Source: Leishmania martiniquensis (lineage: Eukaryota > Euglenozoa > Kinetoplastea > Trypanosomatida > Trypanosomatidae). Taken from it: a DNA stretch of 64,000 nucleotides. A model generated the notes under the pieces. That model worked only from the letters and a program-made list of their open reading frames with translations, did no database searches and was not told the DNA's origin. Location of the stretch: positions 562,001-626,000 of the forward strand of contig NC_090169.1 in NCBI RefSeq assembly GCF_017916325.1. The letters are read 5' to 3'. Positions 47,195 to 57,476 of the stretch are shown here, piece after piece. Numbering within the stretch: position 1 is the stretch's first letter; the number at the start of each line of letters is the position of its first letter. The translations under genes were made by a program, and so were the position numbers.

Positions 47195-48238
47195 TCAAGG
47201 ATTTGAAGAAGACACGGACGAGGCCGGGCCTGATGCAGGTGGTGACGGTGGTGCATGGCTGGCAGCGCTTAATTCGTTTGATGGGTGCTTGGTGTTATGA
47301 CCGTCGCAGCTCGTCTTCTCCCAAGCGATGTCCCTCCCCTTGAGGTCGGGGAAATGCAGTTTGCCCTCGTCCTCTTGCAGACTACCACTGCCGCCGCCGC
47401 GGCTGGGCGACCTCAACATCGACGAATACCCTCTTCGGGAGCCCGGCATCCCCGCCGGAAGGTTCCCGACATCTTGCTTCAACGCTGCGTCGGCACTAGA
47501 CGTGGGTTCACTAGGGCTGCTGCTAGTGTGATTCTGGGCCCACTCCATTTCTCTGTCGGTGTGCTCCGTTTCGCGCTGTGGCCTATCGCCGCGCCCGGCG
47601 GAGCCTCTCCCTTGACTGCGAGCACCAGCATTGCCTTGGCGCCATTCGATGTGCATGCTCTTCGCCACGGGGCACGCCTTATGCAGTTTCTCGGCGAACG
47701 CCATCACCTTCTCGCGTGACGCGGCTGGTGCGTCGATGTAGCCAACGACGACTTCCTCGTAGCCGACCGAGTTTTTTGCCACTGCCTTCTCGAAAACCAT
47801 CTGTACGTTTTTCACATCAATGCCTTCCTCCAGCGCCACCTCTGCTGCGTGCGAGGCAGTGCAGTGCTGCAGCAGCGCCATCACTCCGGCTTTCGCTGAC
47901 GTCATCTGCAACACACCTTCTTTCGCCTCGCGGAAGGAGAACTGCAGCTTCTCCTTCCACGACAGACTCGCGCGCCTCTGCTCTACCCTCTCTTGCTCTT
48001 TCGCAGCTTGGTCACGGAGGATGGCGTGGTACATCTCTCTGTGCTGGCGCCGCTTGCCACGCATGGCCGGGTCCTCGTTCGGGTCCTCGCCTTTCAAAAA
48101 TTCCATCGCTTTCGATGCGGAGTGCACATACGTCTTGGCGCCTTCGCTCGCTTTGTGTGAGAGATACGCCGGCATCTTCTTGATCTCTTCAACCAAGACG
48201 GCAAAGACGCCGTAGTGCACTCGTGAGCAACGATGCAT
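47195..48238 (-). CDS. OsmC-like domain protein with a disordered tail
   Basis: The 347-residue product has a central region resembling the OsmC/Ohr fold. LLQHCTASHAAEVALEEGID (about 122-141) has the Cys-bearing helix, and AEKLHKACPVAKS (about 184-196) has the second Cys in the A-C-P-V setting typical of that family. In OsmC/Ohr these two cysteines reduce organic peroxides. The usual N-terminal strands are poorly matched, so activity is uncertain. The N-terminal 90 residues are charged helix and the last 140 are disordered, with a Gly/Arg patch. Two starts are possible. The first ATG (48238) would have only a 4-nt leader from the AG at 48243-48244. The ATG at 48175 (MPAYLSHK, 326 residues) fits the later AG at 48220-48221 and may be the real one. 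Confidence 0.6.
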   Translation of the reverse strand: MHRCSRVHYGVFAVLVEEIKKMPAYLSHKASEGAKTYVHSASKAMEFLKGEDPNEDPAMRGKRRQHREMYHAILRDQAAKEQERVEQRRASLSWKEKLQFSFREAKEGVLQMTSAKAGVMALLQHCTASHAAEVALEEGIDVKNVQMVFEKAVAKNSVGYEEVVVGYIDAPAASREKVMAFAEKLHKACPVAKSMHIEWRQGNAGARSQGRGSAGRGDRPQRETEHTDREMEWAQNHTSSSPSEPTSSADAALKQDVGNLPAGMPGSRRGYSSMLRSPSRGGGSGSLQEDEGKLHFPDLKGRDIAWEKTSCDGHNTKHPSNELSAASHAPPSPPASGPASSVSSSNP

Positions 48239-49610
48239 GCCGCTTTAACAAGAGAAGGCGAACCGAAAATGGGTAGGGATGCGGTGCGGGGGACTGCTCA
48301 ATGTGCGAAAAAGAACGACGGGTCAGGTGCCAGACACAGAGGAGCGGAAGGGCGTAGACTTCAGCCGCAGTAAACTGGGGTTTGCGAAGTGAACTCAACG
48401 CGTGCTCACGGCCTCCACTTTCGAAAAAAAAAGATACCAAGAGTGTTGTCTGTCAGTGCGTGTGTGTGTGCGTGTGTGCGGCAGTGAGCGTTTATGGGCG
48501 CTTCGCTTACATAAATCTTTTCGGTTTCGATGCTGAAGGAAAAATATTACTGAATGAGCACAATGCTGTGCATGGTTGTATGGCGGATCTTGACGATGGC
48601 CGACAGAAGCCGACTTCGATGCTGCGTGGCAGGCACCCCAACGACGGGGAATGGGTGGAGGGGAATTCTGAACAGCAGGATCGACCGCGAAGGTGACGCC
48701 TCAGCCAATACGAGAGGAGGGGGGAGGGCGACAAGTGATGACCAACTGACCACGCCGAAGGGGAGGGGGCACATTCGGAGGAAAAAAAATGATAATGCAC
48801 GACACTCTGCACGTACCGTGTCACCCGCCCTTTCGGGGGCGCCATCGCACAGTTTACAAGGAGAGAGGGAGGGAGGAGAGGAAACGCTCCCATTGATCCA
48901 TGTGCTGCCTTGCAGAGAGGCGATGAGGATGCTGCGGTGGGATGCGTGGAGGTTTGCTCACTTCCTCCCTTGTTTGTCCGCATTTCTTGCTGTCGTTAAG
49001 ATGCAACGCGGATACCCCGACCCCTCCGACATCGAACACGACACTGGAGTGATGCGGTGGAGAGATGTACATGGATAAGGGAAAACAAATAAATAAATGA
49101 TGGAGTGGAGCGATGGGTGTGAGCGCCACGCCGTCATGGGCACACACACACACAGATACACACACGAAAACGAGAGATAAGAGACCAACACGCACACCTG
49201 CTTAACAGAGTGAGAAGGCATTAGTGTGAAGGATCCCTCCACTGATGCGCGCTTCCCTATGCATGCGTGCGTATTTCACTATGTACATGTGATCGCCGGC
49301 AAATCGATACTGAAGAAGCAACAGAGAGAGAGAGCGGGAGAGAGGCGTGCAGGCAGTGTGTGTGTGTGTGTGGGGAAATCGACACGACGCCCTCCCCCGC
49401 CGCCTTCACATGCCCCTGCCCCATCAGTCATCGGCCGCAGACGGACGACGCAAAGATCAACAAAAAACTGAGTCAGCCCGACAATATGGTCTGCTGAAGC
49501 CTTGCACAGGCCCATAGCGGAGATCGTCATGATGCATGAATGCGCGCACGAGCTCACGTACTCGCATACACCGCCATTGGCCTACAACGCCTCCCTTAGC
49601 CTTCTGGCAC
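48239..49610. other. Intergenic region with CA/GT repeats
   Basis: Holds GT tracts at 48457-48480 and 49356-49372 and a CA tract at 49140-49165. No gene is recognised on either strand. Confidence 0.6.
49140..49165. repeat. (CA)n microsatellite
   Basis: CA repeats with one GATA interruption, in the 3' flank of the coiled-coil protein gene. Confidence 0.8.
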
Positions 49611-52445
49611 TCAGTCCTGCTGCAGGAGGATCTCGCGCGCCCGCTGAATGACCTGGTGATCGCCGGGGCGGGAGGACACGTGTGCTTTGCTTTTCTGCGT
49701 TATGCGGGTGTGCTCTGCATGTGGTTGGGACGGAATGCCGACACCAGCGTCAGTGTTTTCTGCTGCTGAGCCATACGTGGATATCACATAGGACGCTAAT
49801 CCTTTGCGCGGCGGGACCGGTGGGTGAGGAAGACTTGCGGAGGCAGACGTCGAAGCAGAGGCGCTAATTGCCCTGCGAAGCCGAGACCGCGGCGGAGACG
49901 GTTCGGATTCCAATAAGCCAGCTGCATGTGCCGCGACCGCTTCTGCGTCGGCCGAAGCAGTGAGAGGTGCCGGGTGGCGTTCTAGGTAGCCTACTACTCT
50001 GCCGACGGTGTGGCAGTCCGCACCACTAGTCGTGATGCCTGTCTCGCACTGCCGATGTCGCCTTTCCTGCTGCTTGTGTGCCCAGAGTTTGAGGTACGGC
50101 ATTGCTGACAGAGCGGGCATGTGTGTCTTGAGCTCCGCGGTAGAGCTCAGAGCTGCTGGCAACGATGACGCATCGGCGCCCCTGTCGCCTTTCCCGTGTC
50201 GCTGCACCTGCTCAGGTGGGACTCGCCTACCACTGAGGCCGCTTTCTTGCCCGAGCACCGGCCTGCGAGAGTCGAAGAAGGCGACCGTGCCCGGTGCGTA
50301 CATCCGGCGCTCGGCATCCGCCTGCCGCACCAGAGCACGTGCGTAGGCCTGGTTAAAGTCAATATAGGCGTCGTACTGCGTCACAAGGCGGCGGATACGC
50401 ACCGAAAGCGCTTCACTTGTGTGATGTGGATTGCAGTGCAGCCGCGCTTCCTCGTCCAGCTTCTGAAGGAGCTGCACCACCGCAGCCGTGCGCGCCACCT
50501 CTTCCCTAGCGGCAGCCGCCTCTCTTGGGTGCGTGGCGCAGTAGGCATCATGCTCATCAAGGGCAGCAGTCATATGCGTAGCAGCCTCAGGGCAATTCCT
50601 AGTGAGACGCTTGAGGAAAGTGAGAAGTGTTGCCCGATCACATTCGTTCAACCTTGCCTCGTACGGAGGAGGAAGGGGCTCGCCCTTGCCAGCAGCTGCC
50701 TCAGACCCGCGCAGGCGTGCCTCCGCCTCCTCGCCCGACGCCCCACGCGAGTGCGGGAGTTGCCGCTTCTCTCGCATTCGCCAAATGTTCATCACACCGT
50801 CTTGCGCTTTCTGCAGCACATGCGCCTGCTCCACCGCCTGCCGCTCCATGCGCGTCAGGAAGGTGCCGAGACAGCTTTCCTTCTTGATGGCGAGTGAGTC
50901 GTACTCTTTTAGGGCACCGTTGTCGAGGCAAATTTCCGCGCTTTGGTCGATGAGTTCTTTCAGCGCTGCCTTCACGCAGCTCTCACTTACGCTCATTCGC
51001 TCACGCAGCTCCAGCGAGAGCTGCTGGGCGGCAGCCACAGCGCTCAGTGACTCAATCAGCCCCTGTTCCACAGAGTCGCGCAGCACGTCGTCGGCGAGCT
51101 TCAGCCTCGTGGCTTGCGCGTCGAGCGCGAGCTGCTGAGCAGTGATCTTGTCCTTGAAATGCTGGTGCTGCACCAAAACGCGATTCATGAGCTGCACAAA
51201 GGCGGCACCAAGCGCATCGAGCTTGTTCTGCAGCTCCTGAGAGTACTGCGTCCGCTCCGCTTGTAAATCGCCCAAGCTGCTCTCCTTCAACGCTTCGTTC
51301 GCGCTCTCCGGGTCGTCATGAGGGGGCGGCGTACGCGACGAGGTCGGGAACGTTGACGGGCGCCCCATCAAAGGCATCGCGCCCTCATCTCGTGTGTGTA
51401 GCGTTGCTGGCAGGCGCGCCGTCGTGGGCGGCGCCGGTGACCCACTCGTCCCCAGAGGCGTGTGCGAGGTGCTGAATGCCAAATCACCAACGCTGCTCTC
51501 GTTGGTGCTGGCGCCAATGCTGTTGAGGACGCCGCTGAAGAGTTGATCAAGGCGCTCTCGCTCATCGCGGTCTACCTGAGAGATATAAAATGCCGGTGGG
51601 TGAGGATCAGAAAGAGCTGAGTCGAGTCCGCACACCTCACGCGCCGGATGGCCGCGCTCTTGCATGTCTGGCGAGGCAGCGCCGCCGGGTTTCCCTCCAC
51701 ACGGATACCATTCCACGGCGCCTGTTGGACTAAGAAGCACGCCTGGTTTCTCTGCCAACACGTTGGTGCCCTTGCGGATATGCGTGCCGATGTCGGCGAT
51801 ACGCTGCACCAGCCGCTGAATGCCACCTAAAGAGCAGCGGGTCACGGTGTGGGCATGCTGGAGCTTTTGCTGGCACGTTGACTCCAGCAGCGTTACGTAG
51901 TCTATGAGGCGCTGAATTTCTTGGCTGAGTGGTGTGTAGGATGCCTCAAGAAAGCTTTGCCAGGCGTTTTGGCGCTCTGCTGCCCAGAGGTCTTCAATCT
52001 TGCGCGCGCCCGCGCTGTGCGCTTGGAGGTACTCCTTCAACAAGCGGCTGCGCAACTGCTTTGCTGTCAAGTTGGGCTGCGTGAATAGGCTGTGGTTGAT
52101 GGAGGCGAGGGCGTCGACGGTGATCTGCGACACTACCGTGGCCGAGCGGCCTCTTCCCTTTTTGTTCCTGAGGTGCATCGGAGACGGAGACGATGAAGGC
52201 TGCCGCTTTCCACGCCGCTGAGACGAGAGCGGCCTGGATGAAGGCGACGAAGAGCGAGCCGACGAGGCTGCGCGGACTCGGTTGCCACCGCGCTGATTGA
52301 GCTGGAATGACGAGTTGGCATTGCTTGGCCCCGAAATAGCAGGTAGCGGCTTTGCATCAGGTGGCTGCCCCTTCATCTTGTTCGCCGCGGGTGCAGCTCT
52401 GTTGCGCGCCCCCTTCAGAGCACTTCTAAGCGAATTTGTCTCCAT
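49611..52445 (-). CDS. Coiled-coil protein, function unknown
   Basis: The 944-residue product has a basic, Ser/Pro-rich N-terminus (about 1-110), helical regions near 130-220, and strong coiled-coil potential at about 390-505 and 530-560. It has no transmembrane span or enzyme motif. Such proteins in trypanosomatids are often cytoskeletal or flagellar, but nothing here proves that. The open frame extends upstream from a non-ATG codon; the ATG at 52445 (METNSLRSALKGAR) is the first after a pyrimidine tract and acceptor AG at 52472-52473, giving a 26-nt leader. Confidence 0.72.
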   Translation of the reverse strand: METNSLRSALKGARNRAAPAANKMKGQPPDAKPLPAISGPSNANSSFQLNQRGGNRVRAASSARSSSPSSRPLSSQRRGKRQPSSSPSPMHLRNKKGRGRSATVVSQITVDALASINHSLFTQPNLTAKQLRSRLLKEYLQAHSAGARKIEDLWAAERQNAWQSFLEASYTPLSQEIQRLIDYVTLLESTCQQKLQHAHTVTRCSLGGIQRLVQRIADIGTHIRKGTNVLAEKPGVLLSPTGAVEWYPCGGKPGGAASPDMQERGHPAREVCGLDSALSDPHPPAFYISQVDRDERERLDQLFSGVLNSIGASTNESSVGDLAFSTSHTPLGTSGSPAPPTTARLPATLHTRDEGAMPLMGRPSTFPTSSRTPPPHDDPESANEALKESSLGDLQAERTQYSQELQNKLDALGAAFVQLMNRVLVQHQHFKDKITAQQLALDAQATRLKLADDVLRDSVEQGLIESLSAVAAAQQLSLELRERMSVSESCVKAALKELIDQSAEICLDNGALKEYDSLAIKKESCLGTFLTRMERQAVEQAHVLQKAQDGVMNIWRMREKRQLPHSRGASGEEAEARLRGSEAAAGKGEPLPPPYEARLNECDRATLLTFLKRLTRNCPEAATHMTAALDEHDAYCATHPREAAAAREEVARTAAVVQLLQKLDEEARLHCNPHHTSEALSVRIRRLVTQYDAYIDFNQAYARALVRQADAERRMYAPGTVAFFDSRRPVLGQESGLSGRRVPPEQVQRHGKGDRGADASSLPAALSSTAELKTHMPALSAMPYLKLWAHKQQERRHRQCETGITTSGADCHTVGRVVGYLERHPAPLTASADAEAVAAHAAGLLESEPSPPRSRLRRAISASASTSASASLPHPPVPPRKGLASYVISTYGSAAENTDAGVGIPSQPHAEHTRITQKSKAHVSSRPGDHQVIQRAREILLQQD

Positions 52446-54707
52446 CGTCCTCCTTTGCCCGTTTTCTGCTCCTTGTGAGGGAGAGAGATGCACGCTGAGG
52501 TCGCAAGGGGTGGTGTGGGGACTGGGGTGGGCGCTTAGATGAAAGCGGCGCCTCTCTTGGATGGGCAAGCACGAGGGCGGCTAGAGAAGAGATATACAGC
52601 AGGGTGGGGGAAGTCAGCAAGCATTTCCGCCCGCTGGTGGCGTTTAGCAGGAGAGAAGAGAGGCCGTAGAGCAGCAATGTAGATGAAGAGCACCGGATGA
52701 GAAATGGGGTGTAGGCGAGGGTCGGGGAGGGGGGCGGGAGCGCAGCAGTATGCCACGTAGGGAGTCCACGCCTGTCGTTTCAATCCGCGGACGGTGTCGT
52801 CACTGTGGCAGAAACGGCAAGCCGTCAGTCTCCCATGGGGGCTGCGCACGCCTTGATCGAGTGCAGTTGAGTATGCGGAGTGCAAGACGAGCTCTCCCGC
52901 ATCCACCCTAAGCGTCCCCTCTCTCCTAAACAAGCACGCATATACGCCGGGTCAAGGTTTCGGTGCCACAACAAGACTTGGCGAGGACCTCCAATGACAC
53001 TGTAGTTTCTCTTGTCCCTTTTTTTCGCTTCTTCAAAGTTTTCTCCGGTGTTCAGTTTGGGAGAGGGAGGTCTACGACGAGTAGGAAGGGCCAGCCACTC
53101 CGTTTCAAACACCAAGATCAATTTGACACTCACCAGAGGCCATCCGCGGCCAGCTATGCGGGAAAGGCAGCTAGCGAGAGAGACACATACGCGCACACAT
53201 AAGCGTACGCATACACACACGCATACACGAACCACAACAGTAACAGCTACACAATGACCAAGCGGCGCGGCAACAGCAAAAAAAGAAGAATATGATGAAC
53301 GCTCGCCACGGAATGCGATCCTGTGTGTGTGTCTGTGTGTGTATGTGTGCGTGTGTCCACCCGGATGAACGGCCTACAAGTAAAAGCTATCCAAAGTGTA
53401 AAGGCGAAAGAAAGCATGAAGGGGCACCGGAAAGGGGGGCGGGAGAGAGGGAAAGAGAGAGAGGGTTACAACGGACACTAAAGGAGAAGCATTGCAACAG
53501 AGAACCACAGCGCGGCGCACATGAAACACGTACAGACGTACACATGTACAAGGCACACGAGGGTCTGACAGTTATCGCCGAAAAAAAAGGTAGATGAGGA
53601 GCGAAGCCAACACATACATACAAAAAAAAAGATGCGAGTGTCGTTGAGCATGATAGACAGGGAGCACCGCTGACAGTGAGAAAGAAAAAGAAATACAGAG
53701 AGAGAGAGACAACGCAACTGACAACTTCAGCTCAATGGATCGAGCCAGCAGACAAAAAACGCACGCAGACATACACACGGGACACGCACAGAGACACCCA
53801 CCCACCACAACGGCAGCCAAAGGAGAAACGTGAAGTAAAAGGAGAAGGCACTGCTAATGGGAAAGAGTGGCAGACAGAGAGAGAGAGACAGACAGATAGA
53901 CAGAGGGGGCCGAACGACATTTCTACCACTCAGATTCGTACGAGATGTCGCCACCCTTGACCATGCGAAGAGCAGCACAGACAAAGACCCAATGAGCATA
54001 CGCACACATACACGCCACCGCCTCGCCGGCCTCGTGCGCATTCGTGACCACACCAAAGACAGTCACACGGGGAGCAGTAAAGAGCAACCCGTGACGGGCA
54101 CACAAAAAATGGTGGTGGCGTTGGGCCAATGCGACTGGCGTTCGTGCTGTGTTTCGTATATTTGCTAACGAAGATGGAGATGTCCACGACCGTCAGCTGT
54201 GATATGCGCAGACAAACACAGGGAAATAGAGACAGAGAATTTCTGCTCCTCACGGCTAACCACCTGTATGAGGTCGGCGGCGCATCGAGTCCGCCGGATA
54301 AGCAGAGAAAAGAAGTGGGGGGGGAGAGTCATTAGCAGATAAAGGGTTAACTCGCACGCACACACCTCACATCCACTGTCGTTGCCTACCGTGCCGGATC
54401 TTTAGGACGTGGCAGATCGCAAAAAAGAAAAAAACCACCACAACAAAGAAACAAAAAGATGTGCGCCTTCTATGGCATGCGCCATTTCCTTTTGAAAGCT
54501 TAAGGGTACACTCTAGTACATCTATGCATGCGCATATGCGTCGCAGAGAAGTACGCGCTGGGCAGGTCCGAGAGGGACACGACCGCTACCGCTGCGTCGT
54601 AGGCGAGGAAATAGGCGGCGCGATGGCTCTGCGTTGCATCTGCCGAGAAGCCCCGCGACTTTTTCATGGGCTCGCATCAGACCTCACCTTGAGCAGCCGC
54701 ATGCGCG
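52446..54707. other. 2.3-kb intergenic region, purine-rich on the plus strand
   Basis: Contains the coiled-coil gene leader and the 3' UTR of the next gene, with a GT tract (53321-53356) and long GA/AG runs near 53400-53470 and 53690-53910. No convincing gene is seen. Confidence 0.6.
53321..53356. repeat. (TG)n tract with interruptions
   Basis: Alternating TG with C and A interruptions over about 36 bases. Confidence 0.8.
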
Positions 54708-57047
54708 TCAGTACTCGCCGGCATCCTGCACGAGGCAATACAGATGCAGCGGCTTCTTGGGGACGGGGCGATCTTTTCCATCCGATGGCAAAGTGCTGCC
54801 CCTCAAGGCGTCCGCCTTCAGCCCTGTTGCGTCCACGCCCCCACCGCGAATCGAAACGTCTTCCTGCGGATCGTAAGGCGGGTGCAGCTGTGTTCCAGAG
54901 GGCGAGGAAGACTTGCGCGTCGTGCTGATCTCTGCGAGGGAGACAAGGTCAGAGGGATCCATATCATTGTGTTCGAGCATGATTGTGATGCGAGTCGAGT
55001 AGCGCGGCACCGTTGGTACCGCCCTCACCGAGTAGGGGCTCCAGCTTGCCTCGGTGCTACAGGCGGCTGCGGCTGACGGGCCAGGTGCGCACGTACCGAT
55101 CCAAGCCTCGCGACGCGGCAGGCAGCTCGCGCACACGGTCAGCAGCGGCTTTACTGTGTAGGGAGAAGCGAGGAATCCAGCCTGCTCCGGCACCGGTGCA
55201 TCTTCAGCGGCTTGCGTGACCACCTCACTGCTGTACATGGAGGGGTCCGGCATTGGGAAAGGCGGTACTGCGCTATCGCCGTCGTCCTCCTCTCCCTCGG
55301 CGGTGAACCACTTGGCGTTGCCATCGCTGTCTAAGCCGTCCGAATCGGCACCGCGCTTGTCGTGCGGCATGCTGCGCACAATGGCGCGCAGAACTGAGCT
55401 GATGCTCTTGCACCACCCACTGCCCATCGCCACCGTCAAGTCCGTCTGGTGGGGATCGTGGAAACGCACCCGTGTGATAGCGTGGTAATGGGCAGGGATA
55501 AGGTAGCGGGCTTGCGTCTCCTCGGCGCGGCGCGCCGCCTCTTTCTTCCATGCCTGTAAAGCGTGAAGACGCTCTACAGGAGAAAGCACTGGTAATGGCG
55601 AGGCGGGTGGCGCTGGAGGTGCAGCGGAGGCCGCAGACGAGTTCGCGGGGCGAGCACCGCCTCGACGCCGCCCGCGACGACCGTGCGTCTTGCCTTCGCG
55701 CGGAGTGCGTGCCGCCGTTTCTCTCGACGACGCAGATATTGCGTCGACGCTTTCGTTCTTGTCGGAGTTGGTTTCGGGAGGCAGCTGAAGGTGCAGCGGC
55801 GGCACGAGTTGCTCCATTTCACGCACATGGATGAAGACAGTGTTGGTTGCGAGCTGCTCCGCGCAGAGACGCTGCCGTAGCTCAAGAAACTGCTTTTCTG
55901 AAAGGGCAGGAAGTATGCGCGTGCCGGCAGTTGCATCGCCACTGCGGCCCCTTTCTACCTCTGTGCTCGCCACAGCATGATGCTGCGCTTGGCTGACATC
56001 ATCGCCAAGTGCTCTGGCTGAGTTGTGCGTCGGCGCCTGTGCACGGTTGAGGTCCTTCACGTACATCTTCAGTGGCCCTTCGCTACGCGGAAGAGTCGTG
56101 AAGAGAAAGGACACAGATCCGGAGACCATGATTAGCTTCGTGATGCTGCACCGCTCCGCAACGCGCTGCTCCTCTGTGCGAGGAGTTGTATCCACCATGT
56201 TGTGCGTGTAGTAGACCGGGTGCGCTGAGCCGGCCAAAGACGGCGCTAGTGCGGTGGCGTCCGAAGCTTTGGCGGCGGCAGAAGCGTTGGGCCCCGAGCT
56301 GCCCGAAACATCGCCCTCGGCGCTCGGGGACAAGGATGAGACAGCCGATCGACGCTTCCCCCGCCTCTTCCCGCGCGGCGACGAGGCGGCCACCACAATA
56401 CCCTCTTCACCAGCGACGAGAGGCGATGCCGGCGGCTCGAGTGGCGGTAGGGTAGTTGCAGCAGCGCCAGAACGCTTCCGTGGCGATGAAGTGGAGGGGG
56501 AGAAGTCCGGGCTGGTCGATGATGCACTGCCGCAACGGGCTGCATTGGCGGCAGCCGCCTCCTGCTTTCTACGCCCTCGCTTGGCCGCCTTGGGCCTGCC
56601 CGCAGCGTTTTCTCCTGAGATGTGACGCGGCACTGACGATGCCGTGCTGGCTTCAGCCGCCACGACCGCCTGCGGCGACGAAGCGGCGAGCGGCAGGGAC
56701 GATGCCCCCGGAAGAGTGTCTAGCTCAGGCTCCACAACAGCTCCAGCAGCGCCATAGTCTGCTGCTGCCTTCTGGCGTGTTTGCTTGCGACTTGTCTGGC
56801 CGCTCGCGCGCGACGATGCCGCAGAGGCGCCAGTGTTGGTAGGCTGATGTTGCTTGAGGAGAACAGGCGTCGTGCTGTATCCACGGCGACCACTGTGTTC
56901 TATAGGGAAGCCCCGGGATATCAACAGCGAGCCCCACCCCAGAGCGTGGGCGTGTGCGAGTCTATGGAAAGATGAAAAGTGGCGCGACGGCGCGACAGGA
57001 GAGGCACCGACACCAACAGCTGCGCGGTGGCAGATAACGGAGCGCAT
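54708..57047 (-). CDS. Large protein with mitochondrial-type presequence, function unknown
   Basis: The 779-residue product begins MRSVICHRAAVGVGASPV and is free of acidic residues for about 50 residues while rich in Arg, His and Ser, a typical mitochondrial targeting signal. Residues about 80-330 are Ala/Ser/Arg-rich low complexity with basic runs such as GKRRGKRRS. The C-terminal half looks globular, with blocks such as NTVFIHVREMEQLVPPLHLQ (about 399-418) and HAITRVRFHDPHQTDL (about 521-536). I recognise no family; RNA binding is only a guess from the basic stretches. Upstream in-frame ATGs exist (57161), but acceptor AGs at 57103-57104 and 57069-57070, each after a pyrimidine tract, leave 57047 as the first ATG. 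Confidence 0.7.
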   Translation of the reverse strand: MRSVICHRAAVGVGASPVAPSRHFSSFHRLAHAHALGWGSLLISRGFPIEHSGRRGYSTTPVLLKQHQPTNTGASAASSRASGQTSRKQTRQKAAADYGAAGAVVEPELDTLPGASSLPLAASSPQAVVAAEASTASSVPRHISGENAAGRPKAAKRGRRKQEAAAANAARCGSASSTSPDFSPSTSSPRKRSGAAATTLPPLEPPASPLVAGEEGIVVAASSPRGKRRGKRRSAVSSLSPSAEGDVSGSSGPNASAAAKASDATALAPSLAGSAHPVYYTHNMVDTTPRTEEQRVAERCSITKLIMVSGSVSFLFTTLPRSEGPLKMYVKDLNRAQAPTHNSARALGDDVSQAQHHAVASTEVERGRSGDATAGTRILPALSEKQFLELRQRLCAEQLATNTVFIHVREMEQLVPPLHLQLPPETNSDKNESVDAISASSRETAARTPREGKTHGRRGRRRGGARPANSSAASAAPPAPPASPLPVLSPVERLHALQAWKKEAARRAEETQARYLIPAHYHAITRVRFHDPHQTDLTVAMGSGWCKSISSVLRAIVRSMPHDKRGADSDGLDSDGNAKWFTAEGEEDDGDSAVPPFPMPDPSMYSSEVVTQAAEDAPVPEQAGFLASPYTVKPLLTVCASCLPRREAWIGTCAPGPSAAAACSTEASWSPYSVRAVPTVPRYSTRITIMLEHNDMDPSDLVSLAEISTTRKSSSPSGTQLHPPYDPQEDVSIRGGGVDATGLKADALRGSTLPSDGKDRPVPKKPLHLYCLVQDAGEY

Positions 57048-57068
57048 GGGCGCGTGCCAGCGACGGTG

Positions 57069-57127
57069 CTGCGGGAGGCGAGAAAACAAGCAACTAATGG
57101 GGCTTCCGTGAAGGAAAACGTGACCAA
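57069..57127 (-). promoter_or_regulatory. Two candidate trans-splice acceptors
   Basis: On the minus strand a tract ending GGAAG (57104-57103) is followed by a second, stronger tract TTGCTTGTTTTCTCGCC ending CCGCAG (57070-57069). Both precede the ATG at 57047 and exclude the ATG at 57161. Confidence 0.55.
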
Positions 57128-57168
57128 AGACGACAGTGGACTGGATCAGTCTACAGAGCATGTATAAT

Positions 57169-57198
57169 AACACACACACACATACACACACACACACC
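57169..57198. repeat. (CA)n microsatellite
   Basis: CA repeats with one TA interruption, just upstream of the mitochondrial-type protein gene. Confidence 0.85.
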
Positions 57199-57457
57199 AA
57201 AGACAGCGACAACACCCAACGAGCGTCGAATTTCGAAGAAAGAAAGGGGAATGGGAAGAGGAGAGGGGAGTGGACGTTGGCGCAGCGGCGCGATCGCCCT
57301 CGGCAAAACGAAAATGAGAGGGAGAAAGGGGAAACACACTGAAGGCTCGAAAAAAAAAAGGGCAACGCGCAAATGAAAAGAAAAATGGAGAGGGAAGGAG
57401 AGGGAGGCAAACGTAAAGAGAAAAAAATGAATGCGACACAGAAATGGGAACGGAAAC

Positions 57458-57476
57458 GCACACACACACACACACA
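57458..57476. repeat. (CA)n microsatellite
   Basis: Nine CA units in the intergenic region. Confidence 0.85.

Noticed and set aside
43222..57476. Microsatellites considered as CRISPR-like or tandem-gene repeats
   Set aside because: They are simple dinucleotide tracts without unique spacers, in a eukaryotic genome.
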